This document shows, one piece after another, positions 1-8,645 of a stretch of 64,000 nucleotides of DNA. Location: contig NZ_RQZF01000003.1 of NCBI RefSeq assembly GCF_003858455.1, forward strand, positions 62,001 through 126,000, read 5' to 3'. Every line of letters begins with the position of its first letter. The stretch's first letter is position 1. Position numbers and translations under genes: made by a program. Source of the DNA: Schaalia canis (lineage in GTDB: Bacteria; Actinomycetota; Actinomycetes; Actinomycetales; Actinomycetaceae). The notes beneath the pieces were generated by a model, which searched no databases, was not told the DNA's origin, and saw nothing but the letters and a program-made list of their open reading frames with translations.

Positions 1-81
1 CATGCCTACCGACACCCATATTGGCTCGAAAAGTCAGGTGTTCGTTTCGCCCCATGCGCGCATGGGCCCTCTCAAGCGCCA
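1..81. other. Left edge, no gene identified
   Basis: This stretch lies downstream of the nuclease-like gene that ends at 82. It contains a short palindrome (CCATGCGCGCATGG, about 52-65), but I see no convincing reading frame or T-run terminator before the window ends. Confidence 0.3.
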
Positions 82-900
82 CTACTTCGCCTCCAGAAGA
101 GCCTTCAAAATCTCTTCTGTTCCAGAGCGCAGACGCGCTGTATTGCGCTCAAAAAACTGCACAAGGTCATACCCAACCACCTCGCGCAGAAAATCGAAGG
201 TGCTATGCGAAGCGTCTTCGCTCCCAACTTCACCCATTAGTACGCACCAATTACCTGTGGTGTAACGTGCGCGGACAATCTCGTTAATCTGAGTTGACAT
301 GATAGTTAGCACCGGCAAGTAACCATGGCCGAGGGCTTGTGCAGCATTTGCTAGGTCTGCATTTTGCCGCTTACTGTCAGCCGATTTGTAACCCTGACGA
401 ACCTCGAAGACTGCCCCTTTCAAGGGCACACTGATATTGAGACGTCCACGTTGCTCGTCGACCCACTCCTCAAGTCGGTTTCGAGCTGTCGGGTCATCTA
501 CATCCTCAAACTCAACTCTTCCGTCTAGAGAGAGGATGCGAGGTTTGACAGCATCGCGCTTCGACGCCATGTCAACATCTGGAAGAACTTCATATGACCA
601 AACGACCTGTTCAGCCGCTAACTCAAGTTCATCGCGCAGAATCTGACGGAACAGTCGCTCAGCTCCAATCCCCAACTGGCGGTAGATGGAAGTCATCCCC
701 CCAGCAGCCTTGTGCGCCGCAAACATGAGGGGTGAGTCCAATCCCATCCAGTGGTAAAGAGGGTCTGCGCCGTATAGCTCAGTAAAACCTTCCAAGTCGA
801 CTTCGCCGGACTTGCCCATCTTCGGCAAGTAGTCGGCAGACTTCTCCAAGGGGCTTAGAAGCGTCCGGACATAAAGATCATCCCGATCGACAGTGCTCAC
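82..900 (-). CDS. Restriction-endonuclease-like protein, family uncertain
   Basis: The 272-residue product is soluble, with no signal peptide or membrane segment. I do not recognise its family with certainty. Residues of about 155-185 carry the pattern FEVRQGYKS followed by DSKRQNAD, which resembles the E-x-(K/R) core of PD-(D/E)XK nucleases, and the tail after it looks like the alternating strand/helix end of type II restriction enzymes. The GTG start (898-900) overlaps the ychF stop in a GTGA arrangement, so translation is probably coupled to ychF. No methyltransferase lies beside it within the window; the other side is cut by the window edge. A non-restriction DNA-binding or repair role is equally possible. 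The reading frame is solid; the function is a weak inference. Confidence 0.55.
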   Translation of the reverse strand: MSTVDRDDLYVRTLLSPLEKSADYLPKMGKSGEVDLEGFTELYGADPLYHWMGLDSPLMFAAHKAAGGMTSIYRQLGIGAERLFRQILRDELELAAEQVVWSYEVLPDVDMASKRDAVKPRILSLDGRVEFEDVDDPTARNRLEEWVDEQRGRLNISVPLKGAVFEVRQGYKSADSKRQNADLANAAQALGHGYLPVLTIMSTQINEIVRARYTTGNWCVLMGEVGSEDASHSTFDFLREVVGYDLVQFFERNTARLRSGTEEILKALLEAK

Positions 901-1997
901 TTCTTACCCCCAGACGTAAGCCCGCTACGGAACTCGACCACGTCCCCGTCGGCCATGACGTAGTCCTTGCCTTCCATGCGCACGCGGCCAGCCGCGCGAG
1001 CCTCGGCAACAGAACCGTAGGTCACCAGGTCCTCGTAGGACACGATTTCGGCCTTAATGAAGCCCTTCTGGAAGTCCGTGTGGATGACGCCGGCGGCCAC
1101 AGGAGCGGTATCGCCTTTGTGGATGGTCCAGGCGCGCGCCTCCTTGGGGCCGGCGGTCAGGTAGGTCTGCAGGCCAAGGGTGTCAAAGCCGACGCGAGCC
1201 AGCTTATCCAGGCCTGACTCGGACTGGCCGGATTCTTCGAGCATCTCGCGGGCGTCGTCCTCGTCCAGTTCGACAAGCTCTGCCTCGAACTGGGCGTCCA
1301 GGAAGATCGCGTCTGCGGGGGCCACCAGTGCGCGCAGTTCATCCTGCTTGGCCTGGTCAGCCATGCCGTCAGCATCCATGTTGAACACGTAGATGAAGGG
1401 CTTGGTGGTCATGAGCTGGAAGGACTTGAGGGCGTCCTGGTCCAGGGGCGCACCCTCGGGGCCGGAGAGGACGTGACCCTTTTCAAGGATTTCCAGGGCG
1501 GCGCGGGCGGTGTCGAGGACGATCGGGTCGGTCTTCTTGCCGCGCACTTCCTTTTCCAGACGCGGGATGGCCTTCTCCAGGGTCTGCATGTCGGCCAGGA
1601 TCAGCTCGGTGGCGATAGTCTCAATATCGTTGGCGGGCTCGACCTTGCCATCAACGTGGATGACGTCGGGGTCGGTGAATGCGCGCGTAACTTGGCAGAT
1701 AGCGTCGGCCTCGCGAATGTTCGCGAGGAACTGGTTGCCCAGGCCTTCGCCTTCGGAGGCACCGCGGACGATACCGGCAATGTCAACGAAGGACACGGTG
1801 GCGGGCAGGATGCGTTCGGAGCCGAAAATGTCGGCCAGGCCCTGTAGGCGCGGGTCGGGCAGGGGTACCACGCCGACGTTGGGTTCGATGGTGGCGAAGG
1901 GGTAGTTCGCGGCCAGAACGGTGGCGCGGGTCAGGGCATTGAACAGGGTCGACTTGCCGACGTTGGGCAGTCCCACGATTCCGATAGTAAGAGACAC
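897..1997 (-). CDS. ychF: Redox-regulated ATPase YchF (Obg-like)
   Basis: YchF/OLA1 is a universally conserved P-loop ATPase of the Obg family that binds ribosomes and is linked to stress and translation control. The P-loop GLPNVGKST sits at about residues 9-17, the DIAG switch II motif follows, and the usual NKxD is replaced by NMDADG, as in this ATP-preferring branch. The last 80 or so residues form a TGS domain (YLTAGPKEARAWTIHKGDTA). I chose the GTG at 1995-1997, which gives 366 residues, close to the family length of about 363. An ATG at 2004-2006 would add three residues. The gene is followed by, and overlaps, the nuclease-like gene. A GAGTGGTC palindrome (2122-2155) separates it from ispH. 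Confidence 0.95.
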   Translation of the reverse strand: MSLTIGIVGLPNVGKSTLFNALTRATVLAANYPFATIEPNVGVVPLPDPRLQGLADIFGSERILPATVSFVDIAGIVRGASEGEGLGNQFLANIREADAICQVTRAFTDPDVIHVDGKVEPANDIETIATELILADMQTLEKAIPRLEKEVRGKKTDPIVLDTARAALEILEKGHVLSGPEGAPLDQDALKSFQLMTTKPFIYVFNMDADGMADQAKQDELRALVAPADAIFLDAQFEAELVELDEDDAREMLEESGQSESGLDKLARVGFDTLGLQTYLTAGPKEARAWTIHKGDTAPVAAGVIHTDFQKGFIKAEIVSYEDLVTYGSVAEARAAGRVRMEGKDYVMADGDVVEFRSGLTSGGKK

Positions 1998-2121
1998 GCC
2001 CTCCATTGTAGGCGCTCTGCTTTGTTTGACGAGGCACCCGCAGTGTGGCCTTCGGCGCTCAGGTGGCACTCAGCCCTCGCTCGGTTCGCCTCCACACAAG
2101 CGGCCTGTTCCTGAAAGAACA

Positions 2122-2155
2122 CCGCGAGTGGTCGCATCAAAGCGACCACTCGCGG
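2122..2155. repeat. GAGTGGTC palindrome, copy 1
   Basis: An 11-bp inverted repeat, CGCGAGTGGTC and GACCACTCGCG, flanks the 10-base centre GCATCAAAGC, and one more C/G pair closes it. It lies between codirectional ispH and ychF (both minus). An outer CCTGA motif is present at 2110-2114. Confidence 0.9.
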
Positions 2156-2205
2156 TATCAGCCAACAATCAGGAGACTCACAAGGGGGATTCGCCCCTAG
2201 GAACT

Positions 2206-3231
2206 TCAGCTCGTGTGATTCGGCCCGGACTTGCGCCTGGCGTGCGGACGCGCATCCTCCATGCCCTGCGCCGACAGCTCAGAACGTAGATTCCTCGGCA
2301 GGGCGAAAGTAATGGTCTCAGTCTCTGTGCGGACCTCTTCAACCGTGGGGAAACCACGCTCACCCAACCACTCAATCACGTCCTTGACCAGGATCTCAGG
2401 CACCGACGCGCCCGAGGTCAGGCCAACGGTTCGTGCGCCCTCAAACCAGGCCGGATCCAACTCAGAGGCCATATCCACCCGATACGCAGACGGCGTACCA
2501 GCTTCCAGCGCCACCTCCACCAGGCGCACCGAGTTCGACGAGTTTGCCGAACCGACCACCACCATCACATCCACCTGCGGCGCAATGTGCTTCACCGCAA
2601 CCTGGCGGTTTTGCGTCGCGTAACAAATATCATCCGAGGGCGGGTCAATGAGCGCGGGGAAACGCTCACGCAAACGATCCACCGTCATCTTCGTCTCGTC
2701 CACCGACAGGGTGGTCTGCGAAATCCACACGACACGCTCCGGGTCACGTACCACGACGTTATCGACCTCGTCAGGCGAGCCCACCACTTGAATATGCGAG
2801 GGCGCCTCACCGTAGGTGCCCTCCACTTCCTCGTGGCCTTCATGGCCGACGAGGATAATGTCGTAGTCCTCTTTGGCGAAACGCACGGCCTCGCGGTGAA
2901 CCTTGGTCACCAGCGGGCAGGTGGCGTCAATGGACAAAAGGTTGCGCGCGTCTGCGGCCTCGCGAACCTGCGGGGAGACGCCGTGCGCGGAAAAGACCAC
3001 GCGCGCTCCTTCGGGCACCTCGTCCGTTTCGTTGACGAAAATGGCGCCACGGCGGCTGAGGGATTCCACCACGTATTTGTTGTGGACGATCTCCTTGCGC
3101 ACGTACACGGGCGGCCCGTACAGGTCGAGGGCTTTTTCAACCACGTCAACAGCGCGGTCAACGCCCGCGCAGTAGCCGCGAGGGGCAGCAAGAAGGATCG
3201 TGCCGTCAGTCGCGGCGGAAGTTTCAGTCAT
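2206..3231 (-). CDS. ispH: 4-hydroxy-3-methylbut-2-enyl diphosphate reductase
   Basis: IspH is the last enzyme of the MEP isoprenoid pathway, reducing HMBPP to IPP and DMAPP with a [4Fe-4S] cluster. The three cluster cysteines are visible: C21 in PRGYCAGV, C105 in DATCPLV and a third in [11 protein letters not shown]. The conserved SAHGVSP histidine and the SNSVRL segment are also present. The start at ATG 3229-3231 gives [10 protein letters not shown] and 341 residues, typical for the family; a longer frame reaching 3297 has no support. It is transcribed away from xseA; the shared upstream region holds palindrome copy 2. It supplies precursors used by the cis-prenyltransferase at 6709-7470. 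Confidence 0.96.
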   Translation of the reverse strand: MTETSAATDGTILLAAPRGYCAGVDRAVDVVEKALDLYGPPVYVRKEIVHNKYVVESLSRRGAIFVNETDEVPEGARVVFSAHGVSPQVREAADARNLLSIDATCPLVTKVHREAVRFAKEDYDIILVGHEGHEEVEGTYGEAPSHIQVVGSPDEVDNVVVRDPERVVWISQTTLSVDETKMTVDRLRERFPALIDPPSDDICYATQNRQVAVKHIAPQVDVMVVVGSANSSNSVRLVEVALEAGTPSAYRVDMASELDPAWFEGARTVGLTSGASVPEILVKDVIEWLGERGFPTVEEVRTETETITFALPRNLRSELSAQGMEDARPHARRKSGPNHTS

Positions 3232-3322
3232 GGACAAAACTCTATCGTTCTGACTCCTGGGATGCCGCTTCTGCCCGCACCACACCGCAAACATCACATT
3301 CCGCGCCCCACCCGCTGTGTCC

Positions 3323-3364
3323 TTTTTCGCGAGTGGTCAGTTCGATGCGACCACTCGCGAAAAA
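3323..3364. repeat. GAGTGGTC palindrome, copy 2
   Basis: The core is 3328-3359 with centre AGTTCGATGC. A T5 run before it and an A5 run after it extend the inverted repeat. It sits in the divergent ispH/xseA promoter region, so it cannot simply be a gene-end terminator. Confidence 0.9.
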
Positions 3365-3547
3365 TACACCCCAGGTTGCGCCCTGGTCATATTTCGCGAT
3401 GTCTCGGCCCGCTCGCACTCCCCTCCGCGCCTGTACCCTCGTTTCTCTCCCCCTTCAATCCCCCACCGTTGCCCTTTGTGCCACGACTTTGTCTCACCAC
3501 GGACCTGCCTCCCTGCACCAGGCTCCTTGAGGTGGAATGCTGGCAGG

Positions 3548-4969
3548 GTGCCTGACTACCCCACCTCACACGCCCCCGGCTACGAACCACCCACCAGCGC
3601 GCCCTATCCGCCCGGCCCGGCCACGGCTCCGACCTCGCCAAACATCCGCGGCGGACAGCCCCCACAATCGATCCAGCCACCGCACCAAACCATGCCTCCA
3701 CAGGGCGCCCCCGCTCCCGCAGCACGCGCCGCCGACACCACCCGCGAAAACCCCTGGCCACTGCGCCGCCTGAGCGAAAACATCAAGATCTACGTCGATA
3801 AGATGTCCACCCTGTGGGTTGAGGGGCAGGTCGTCGAGTACAAGCCGCGCCCCGGCACACGCATGGCCTTCTTTGTTTTGCGCGACATTGAGACCGACAT
3901 GTCGATGACTGTCTCCACCTACCCTGGGGTGCTGGATGCGGCCGGTCCCGCTTTTGAAGAGGGCGCGCGAGTGGTCACTCGCGTCAAACCCGTCTTTTGG
4001 GAGCGGCGGGGCACCCTCAATCTGCGCGCCGATGAAGTGCACCTGCAAGGCATTGGTGACCTGCTGGCCCACATTGAGCAGCTACGCCGACGCCTCGCCG
4101 CTGAGGGACTTTTTGCCGATGAGCGCAAGGTTCCGCTCCCCTTCCTGCCGCGAGTGGTCGGCTTGGTCTGTGGACGCAACGCTAAAGCCAAGGATGACGT
4201 GATCGTCAACGCTTCTGCCCGTTGGCCCGCTGTTCGTTTCGAGATCCGCGAGGTCGCCGTCCAGGGTGAGCATGCGGTACGCGAGGTCAGTGCTGCGATG
4301 GCGGAGCTAGATGCGATCGACGAGGTTGACGTTATCGTGGTGGCTCGCGGAGGCGGCTCAGTTGAAGACCTGCTGCCCTTTTCTGAGGAGGTTCTGGTCC
4401 GTGCGGCGGCTGCGGTGCGCACGCCCCTGGTGTCGGCGATTGGTCACGAGGGCGACGCGCCCCTGCTGGATTTGGTCGCTGACTACCGGGCGTCCACGCC
4501 GACAGACGCGGCGCGGCGGATCGTGCCGGATCGCGCACAAGAATTGCAGGGGCTCGATCATGCGATGTCGCAGGCGAGGGCCGCGCTTGGACGTCGCTTG
4601 GGGCGCGAAGCTGAGGCCTTGACTCTCCTGGCATCTCGACCAGTGCTCACCCACCCGGATGCGGTGGTGGAGGGACATCGCAATCTGCTGACCACTTTGG
4701 AGATGCAACTGCGTCAGGGTGTTTCTGCTGTTGTGAGTCGCCATTCGCGTGAACTTGCCACCGCCCAGGCGACGCTAACGGCACTGTCCCCTCAGGCGAC
4801 GCTGGACCGGGGCTATTCACTTCTGCGTCTGCCTTCTGGGGAGGTCATTCGCAGTTCGGAGCAGCTGAGCAAGGGGGTGCTCATTGAGGGCATTCTTGCG
4901 CAGGGTCGGATGGTTGCCCAGGTTGTGGGTTCCACGCCTGCCACCCCCAAACAGCCTCCCGCTTCTTAG
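3548..4969 (+). CDS. xseA: Exodeoxyribonuclease VII large subunit
   Basis: XseA is the catalytic subunit of exonuclease VII, which degrades single-stranded DNA from both ends into oligonucleotides and works with many copies of XseB. The N-terminal OB-fold (from PWPLRRLSENIKIYVDKM, with the WVEGQV strand) is followed by the catalytic domain: VVARGGGSVEDL, then SAIGHEGD and ADYRASTPTDAA. The C-terminal GYSLLR segment is intact. The longest frame opens at 3317 but runs through palindrome copy 2, so the start must be later. I favour GTG 3548 (473 residues with a Pro-rich tail before the OB fold); ATG 3692 (425 residues) is a good alternative. xseB follows 145 bases downstream. Confidence 0.93.
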   Translation: MPDYPTSHAPGYEPPTSAPYPPGPATAPTSPNIRGGQPPQSIQPPHQTMPPQGAPAPAARAADTTRENPWPLRRLSENIKIYVDKMSTLWVEGQVVEYKPRPGTRMAFFVLRDIETDMSMTVSTYPGVLDAAGPAFEEGARVVTRVKPVFWERRGTLNLRADEVHLQGIGDLLAHIEQLRRRLAAEGLFADERKVPLPFLPRVVGLVCGRNAKAKDDVIVNASARWPAVRFEIREVAVQGEHAVREVSAAMAELDAIDEVDVIVVARGGGSVEDLLPFSEEVLVRAAAAVRTPLVSAIGHEGDAPLLDLVADYRASTPTDAARRIVPDRAQELQGLDHAMSQARAALGRRLGREAEALTLLASRPVLTHPDAVVEGHRNLLTTLEMQLRQGVSAVVSRHSRELATAQATLTALSPQATLDRGYSLLRLPSGEVIRSSEQLSKGVLIEGILAQGRMVAQVVGSTPATPKQPPAS

Positions 4970-4979
4970 CCTCTTTTTC

Positions 4980-5011
4980 CGCGAGTGGTCGCTTCGAGCT
5001 GACCACTCGCG
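4980..5011. repeat. GAGTGGTC palindrome, copy 3
   Basis: Perfect 11-bp arms flank the centre GCTTCGAGCT. It lies immediately after the xseA stop, between xseA and xseB (both plus). Confidence 0.9.
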
Positions 5012-5114
5012 CAAACCTCAAGGGGATTGCCAGACTGCTTTGAGTTTTTCTGAGGCCCTGTCTCTCCTTCCCCGCCCGTCTCTCGCTCCATTCACGACCA
5101 GTTAAAGGAAGATC

Positions 5115-5339
5115 ATGACTGACATCCCCACTACCGACCCCCAGACCATGGGCTACGAGGCTGCCCGCGATGAGCTTGTCAGCATCGTGCGCCAGCTCGA
5201 AAGTGGCCAAGCCCCCCTCGAGGACACTATCGCCCTGTGGGAACGCGGCGAGGCCCTTGCTGCTCGGTGCCGCACCATCCTTAACGATGCCCAGTCTCGC
5301 CTTGAGAAGGCTGCCGCACCTGCCAATGACGCGGGTTAA
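5115..5339 (+). CDS. xseB: Exodeoxyribonuclease VII small subunit
   Basis: XseB is the small helical subunit that binds XseA to form active exonuclease VII. The 74-residue product has the family signature: YEAARDELVSIVRQLESGQAPLEDTIALWERGEAL, with the LE.G...L pattern and a second helix ending in RLEKA. Its length is typical (60-85). An AAAGGAAG ribosome-binding site lies just before ATG 5115. It follows xseA on the same strand, but palindrome copy 3 sits between them, so the two may be partly uncoupled. Confidence 0.93.
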   Translation: MTDIPTTDPQTMGYEAARDELVSIVRQLESGQAPLEDTIALWERGEALAARCRTILNDAQSRLEKAAAPANDAG

Positions 5340-5425
5340 GTCGTTCAAATAATCCAAGTAAAGGACTGAAGCCCCTTCTGTCGCAGCGGAAGCGGGCGAG
5401 AGCCTCGTCAAACATTTGTCTGACA

Positions 5426-5457
5426 CGCGAGTGGTCGCTTCGAACCGACCACTCGTG
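5426..5457. repeat. GAGTGGTC palindrome, copy 4
   Basis: The centre is GCTTCGAACC. The right arm ends GACCACTCGTG, one mismatch from perfect. It lies between xseB and the PfkB kinase gene (both plus). Confidence 0.88.
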
Positions 5458-5567
5458 AAAGAAGGCAACGTACCATTGAGACTGTGCCCTGCCGGGCACT
5501 TCCCGCGAGCGATCGTGGCACGTCGCCGCGCCACCCGCCATCGCCCCCATCGGATTTGGAGCGCCAC

Positions 5568-6500
5568 ATGGACCTGACCACCACTCCCCATATCCTCGCC
5601 ATCGGCGAAGCTCTGATTGACGTCGTCACGCCAGCCAACGACCCCAGCAACCGCAAGGAAATCCCCGGAGGTTCTCCAGCGAATGTTGCCATGACCCTGG
5701 GGCGCCTGGGCCGCGCTGTGGCCCTGCAAACGTGGATCGGCAATGACCCTTACGGGGATATGATTGCTGAGCACTTTGCAGCCTCCAATGTCTACATCAC
5801 CCCCGAATCGCGTGGTGCCACCCGCACGACCACGGCCAACGCCCTCTTGGATGAGAGGGGTGCTGCCACCTACACCTTCGACATGGAGTGGGCGCCCACC
5901 AGTCCTATTACTGTCAGCCCGCAGGCACGCATCGTGGAAGCCGGTTCTATTTCTGCGGTTGTCGAGCCTGGCGCTCACGCCGTCCTCGATGCGCTCGTTT
6001 CTGCGCGCCAGCATGCGCTCATCACCTACGATCCCAACGCTCGCCCTTCCATCATGGGTACGCCGGAGGAGGCGTGGCGTATTGTCAGCCGTTTCGTTGC
6101 TGTTTCGGATGTGGTGAAGGTGTCGGATGAGGATATTGCCTGGCTGACGAATAATCGCCCGCTTGACGAGGTCGTCACCGAGTGGCTGAATATGGGGCCG
6201 CAGCTTGTGATTGTTACTCGGGGAGGTAAGGGCGCGATTGCACGTACCTCCTCGGGTGTGGTGTGCGAATCTTCCCCTAATGATGTGAAGGTCGTTGACA
6301 CGGTGGGCGCGGGTGATTCTTTTATGGGCGCGATCCTGGATGCGATGTGGGCGCTCGGCTTCCACGGCGCCGAGGCTCGTCATGCTCTGCGTTCTCTGAG
6401 TGAGGAGCAGGTGCGCGCGATTTTGGCGAGGGCGACTGAGGTGTCGGAGGTGACGATTTCGCGCGCGGGTGCGAACCCGCCGTGGGCGCACGAGCTCTGA
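5568..6500 (+). CDS. PfkB-family carbohydrate kinase (fructokinase-like)
   Basis: This is a ribokinase/PfkB-fold sugar kinase that transfers phosphate from ATP to a sugar; fructose is the likeliest substrate by overall resemblance, but specificity is not provable here. Visible features are the N-terminal GEALIDVV strand, the substrate-binding GGSPANVAMTLGRLG (PfkB signature 1) and the C-terminal DTVGAGDSFMGAILDA, which holds the catalytic Asp and anion hole. I chose ATG 5568 (MDLTTTPHILAIG, 310 residues), preceded by TTTGGAG; the longer frame from 5484 begins inside noncoding sequence near palindrome copy 4. No sugar transporter or hydrolase adjoins it. It faces uppS across two palindromes. 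Confidence 0.88.
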   Translation: MDLTTTPHILAIGEALIDVVTPANDPSNRKEIPGGSPANVAMTLGRLGRAVALQTWIGNDPYGDMIAEHFAASNVYITPESRGATRTTTANALLDERGAATYTFDMEWAPTSPITVSPQARIVEAGSISAVVEPGAHAVLDALVSARQHALITYDPNARPSIMGTPEEAWRIVSRFVAVSDVVKVSDEDIAWLTNNRPLDEVVTEWLNMGPQLVIVTRGGKGAIARTSSGVVCESSPNDVKVVDTVGAGDSFMGAILDAMWALGFHGAEARHALRSLSEEQVRAILARATEVSEVTISRAGANPPWAHEL

Positions 6501-6540
6501 GACGGTAGCTTCATCTTGAAGATATCCTGAGCATTTTCTG

Positions 6541-6580
6541 AATACGCGAGTGGTCGGTTAGAACTGACCACTCGCGTATT
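6541..6580. repeat. GAGTGGTC palindrome, copy 5
   Basis: The core is 6545-6576 with centre GGTTAGAACT, extended by AATA/TATT so the whole inverted repeat is about 40 bases. It lies in the convergent gap between the sugar kinase (plus) and uppS (minus). Confidence 0.9.
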
Positions 6581-6615
6581 TTTGCAGGTGGGAGCCTTCG
6601 TCTGTGTATGCACTT

Positions 6616-6647
6616 CGCGAGTGGTCGCATAGAGGCGACCACTCGCG
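6616..6647. repeat. GAGTGGTC palindrome, copy 6
   Basis: Perfect 11-bp arms flank the centre GCATAGAGGC. This is the second full copy within the same 208-base convergent gap, 39 bases after copy 5. Confidence 0.9.
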
Positions 6648-6708
6648 TTCACAGGAAACATACAGAACATAGGGGGCATGAAGAGCATGCGCCCTGCAGA
6701 TTCACGGC

Positions 6709-7470
6709 TTACTTACCGAGGCGGCGTTCCCGCTGGGCGTAGGAGCGCAGCGCGCGCAGGAAGTCCACGCGTCGGAAGTCTGGCCAGTAGGCTTCACAGA
6801 AGTAGAATTCGGAATGTACCGACTGCCAGAGCATAAAGCCCGATAGTCGCTGTTCCCCGGAGGTGCGAATCACCAGGTCAGGGTCAGGCTGGCCCTTCGT
6901 GTAGAGGTGGTCGGTAATGTCCTCATCTGTCAGGGTCTTCGCCAGTTCTTCAAGTGTGCGTCCTTGCGCTGCGGCCTCCTCCATGAGGGAGCGAACCGCG
7001 GCGGCAATCTCGTGGCGGCCACCGTATGACACTGCGATATTGACTGTCATTCCCGACACCGTTGCGGTTGACTCAACGTGTCGTTGGATCTCCTCGGCGA
7101 TCTCAGCGGGCAGGAGTCCCAGGTCACCGACGATGCTTAACCGCCAGCGCTTGGTTGCTGCAAGGGAGGCCACCGCGTCAGAAATAATGCGGAGAAGTTC
7201 GGTGAGTTCTCCCTCGTCGCGGCCAAGGTTGTCGGTGGAAAGCATCCAGAGGGTGACGATCTCGACGCCGACTTCGTCTGCCCATTGGAGGAATTCTGAA
7301 ATCTTGCCAGCGCCCGCGCGATGCCCGTGGGAGGCGGTGGTGCCAATAGATTTTGCCCAGCGCCGGTTTCCGTCGAGGATGACCCCGACGTGTCGGGGGA
7401 TAGCGGCAGCGTCAAGGTCTGCTCGGATTCGACGCTCATAGAGGTCGTATAGGAGGTTCCACTGTCCCAT
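6709..7470 (-). CDS. uppS: Isoprenyl transferase (cis-prenyltransferase)
   Basis: This cis-prenyl diphosphate synthase condenses IPP with an allylic diphosphate, making either undecaprenyl/decaprenyl carrier lipid or, in some actinobacteria, short Z-farnesyl diphosphate. The catalytic Asp is D33 in HVGVILDGNRRWAK, followed by SHGHRAG and the C-terminal RTSGEQRLSGFMLWQ and SEFYF. The LLYDLYERRI start resembles the mycobacterial short-chain (Rv1086-like) enzymes, so product length is uncertain. It is 253 residues, a normal length. It is transcribed away from the hemolysin III-like gene. The lipid carrier would serve the surface polysaccharide genes at the right of the window. Confidence 0.94.
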   Translation of the reverse strand: MGQWNLLYDLYERRIRADLDAAAIPRHVGVILDGNRRWAKSIGTTASHGHRAGAGKISEFLQWADEVGVEIVTLWMLSTDNLGRDEGELTELLRIISDAVASLAATKRWRLSIVGDLGLLPAEIAEEIQRHVESTATVSGMTVNIAVSYGGRHEIAAAVRSLMEEAAAQGRTLEELAKTLTDEDITDHLYTKGQPDPDLVIRTSGEQRLSGFMLWQSVHSEFYFCEAYWPDFRRVDFLRALRSYAQRERRLGK

Positions 7471-7645
7471 ATCGTTTCCTCCAGAGTTCTTCGGTAAGGG
7501 GGGCGGGCTGTGTTGGTGGATTGCGGTGGACGAGGTCGGCGCGGCTTGCCAGCCTCAGAAGATAAGGCTACTTGGAGAGGGGGTGTGTTGTCTGTTTCTT
7601 GGGCCCACTTGTCGCTTTCTCAGTCCCGTTTGTGTCCGTTTATAT

Positions 7646-7677
7646 CGCGAGTGGCCACCTGTATGCGACCACTCGCG
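7646..7677. repeat. GAGTGGTC palindrome, copy 7
   Basis: The centre is ACCTGTATGC. The left arm reads GAGTGGCC instead of GAGTGGTC. It lies in the divergent gap between uppS and the hemolysin III-like gene. Confidence 0.88.
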
Positions 7678-7795
7678 GCATGTATTGCTATTCCTTGGCT
7701 TGAGGAGGGCAATTGTGGATGGGCAGAACATGTTGAGGCGGACGATCGTGCCCTCCAGGTGCGATCATCCTTTCTGTCACGCGCAATGTGACCGA

Positions 7796-7871
7796 TCAGG
7801 ACAAGATCCTGACAGGACTGAGGTCCTGACGTGCCTTAGTCTGTAGACAGTGCCGCACTCGACAACGAGTG
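7796..7871 (+). promoter_or_regulatory. Structured leader of the hemolysin III-like gene
   Basis: Within this 431-base gap (7471-7901), four hairpins precede the start codon. TCAGGA pairs with TCCTGA (7796-7801/7807-7812), CAGGAC with GTCCTG (7813-7818/7823-7828), GTCT with AGAC (near 7839-7848) and CACTCG with CGAGTG (7856-7861/7866-7871, loop ACAA). The first strand can instead pair with the fourth (TCAGGAC with GTCCTGA), so the first two hairpins are alternatives to a longer one. This suggests a switching leader RNA. I match it to no known riboswitch class. Confidence 0.4.
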
Positions 7872-7901
7872 TTCCACCTTCCCCCACATGAGGAGACCTT
7901 G

Positions 7902-8588
7902 GTGAAGATTGCTTCGATACGCCCCACCCAGTGGGTTCCTGATCAGCTTGTCGCTATCAAACCTCACCTGCGTGGTTGGCTTCACCTGATTGCTGCCCCG
8001 CTCTCTCTTGCGGCCGCCATTGTGCTTCTCGTTCTGGCGCCCACGACGGCGACGAAGTGGGCATCGGCCGTTTACTTGGCGGCCTCGCTTGTCCTCTTTG
8101 GGATTTCCGCCCTCTATCACCGCTTTTATTGGGCTCCCAAGTGGGAAACTTTCTGGCGTCGCCTCGACCACTCCAATATTTTTCTTCTCATTGCCGGGAC
8201 CTATACCCCGTTGTGTGTAGCGCTACTGTCGCCCTGGGATCAGAAGGTCATTTTGTTGATTGTGTGGATTGGCGCTGCGGCAGGTGTCATTCTTAGCCTT
8301 TTTTGGCCAAACGCTCCCCGGTGGCTCATTACCATCATTTACATCACTTTGGGCTGGGTGGCGGTCGCCTATCTTCCTCAACTTTGGGCAGCAGGCGGTC
8401 CTGCGATCGTGATACTGGTGATTGCCGGTGGCGTCCTGTACACGATTGGCGCCGTGTTTTATGCGTTGAAGCGGCCTAATCCCTCGCCCAAGTGGTTTGG
8501 TTTCCACGAGCTTTTCCACCTTTTCACTGTTTTCGCCTGGGCTTGCCAGTGCGTGGCGGTCTACCTGGCGGTTCTTAACGCTTCCTGA
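7902..8588 (+). CDS. Hemolysin III / PAQR-family membrane protein
   Basis: This is a seven-helix integral membrane protein of the PAQR/hemolysin III (TrhA) family; bacterial members are implicated in membrane-lipid homeostasis, and haemolysis is not established for most. The family residues are visible: SALYHR with the first histidine, DHSNIFLLIAGTYTP, and the C-terminal FGFHELFHLFTVFAW with two histidines that bind zinc in the family. I chose GTG 7902 (228 residues) because AGGAG at 7891-7895 is ideally spaced; TTG 7899 and GTG 7869 are upstream options. It is probably monocistronic, with a structured leader and palindrome copy 7 upstream and copy 8 downstream. Confidence 0.9.
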   Translation: MKIASIRPTQWVPDQLVAIKPHLRGWLHLIAAPLSLAAAIVLLVLAPTTATKWASAVYLAASLVLFGISALYHRFYWAPKWETFWRRLDHSNIFLLIAGTYTPLCVALLSPWDQKVILLIVWIGAAAGVILSLFWPNAPRWLITIIYITLGWVAVAYLPQLWAAGGPAIVILVIAGGVLYTIGAVFYALKRPNPSPKWFGFHELFHLFTVFAWACQCVAVYLAVLNAS

Positions 8589-8645
8589 CCCGCATTCCCG
8601 TTATTTTCCGTAATCTGACACCGCCAGTTGTGCTGCCCTGCCGGC

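Noticed and set aside
2-287. Small plus-strand frames at the left edge
   Set aside because: They lie mostly opposite the nuclease-like gene, have no ribosome-binding site and show no recognisable protein features.
3317-3547. Longest xseA frame starting at 3317
   Set aside because: It would translate palindrome copy 2 and the ispH/xseA promoter region; no ribosome-binding site supports it.
3963-3983. Palindrome-like GCGCGAGTGGTCACTCGCGT inside xseA
   Set aside because: The two arms share the central GGTC and lack the 10-base centre, and the codons (GARVVTRV) fit the protein; it looks like a chance match.
4881-6491. Long minus-strand frame across xseB and the sugar kinase
   Set aside because: It crosses two palindromes and two well-supported plus-strand genes and has no recognisable domain.
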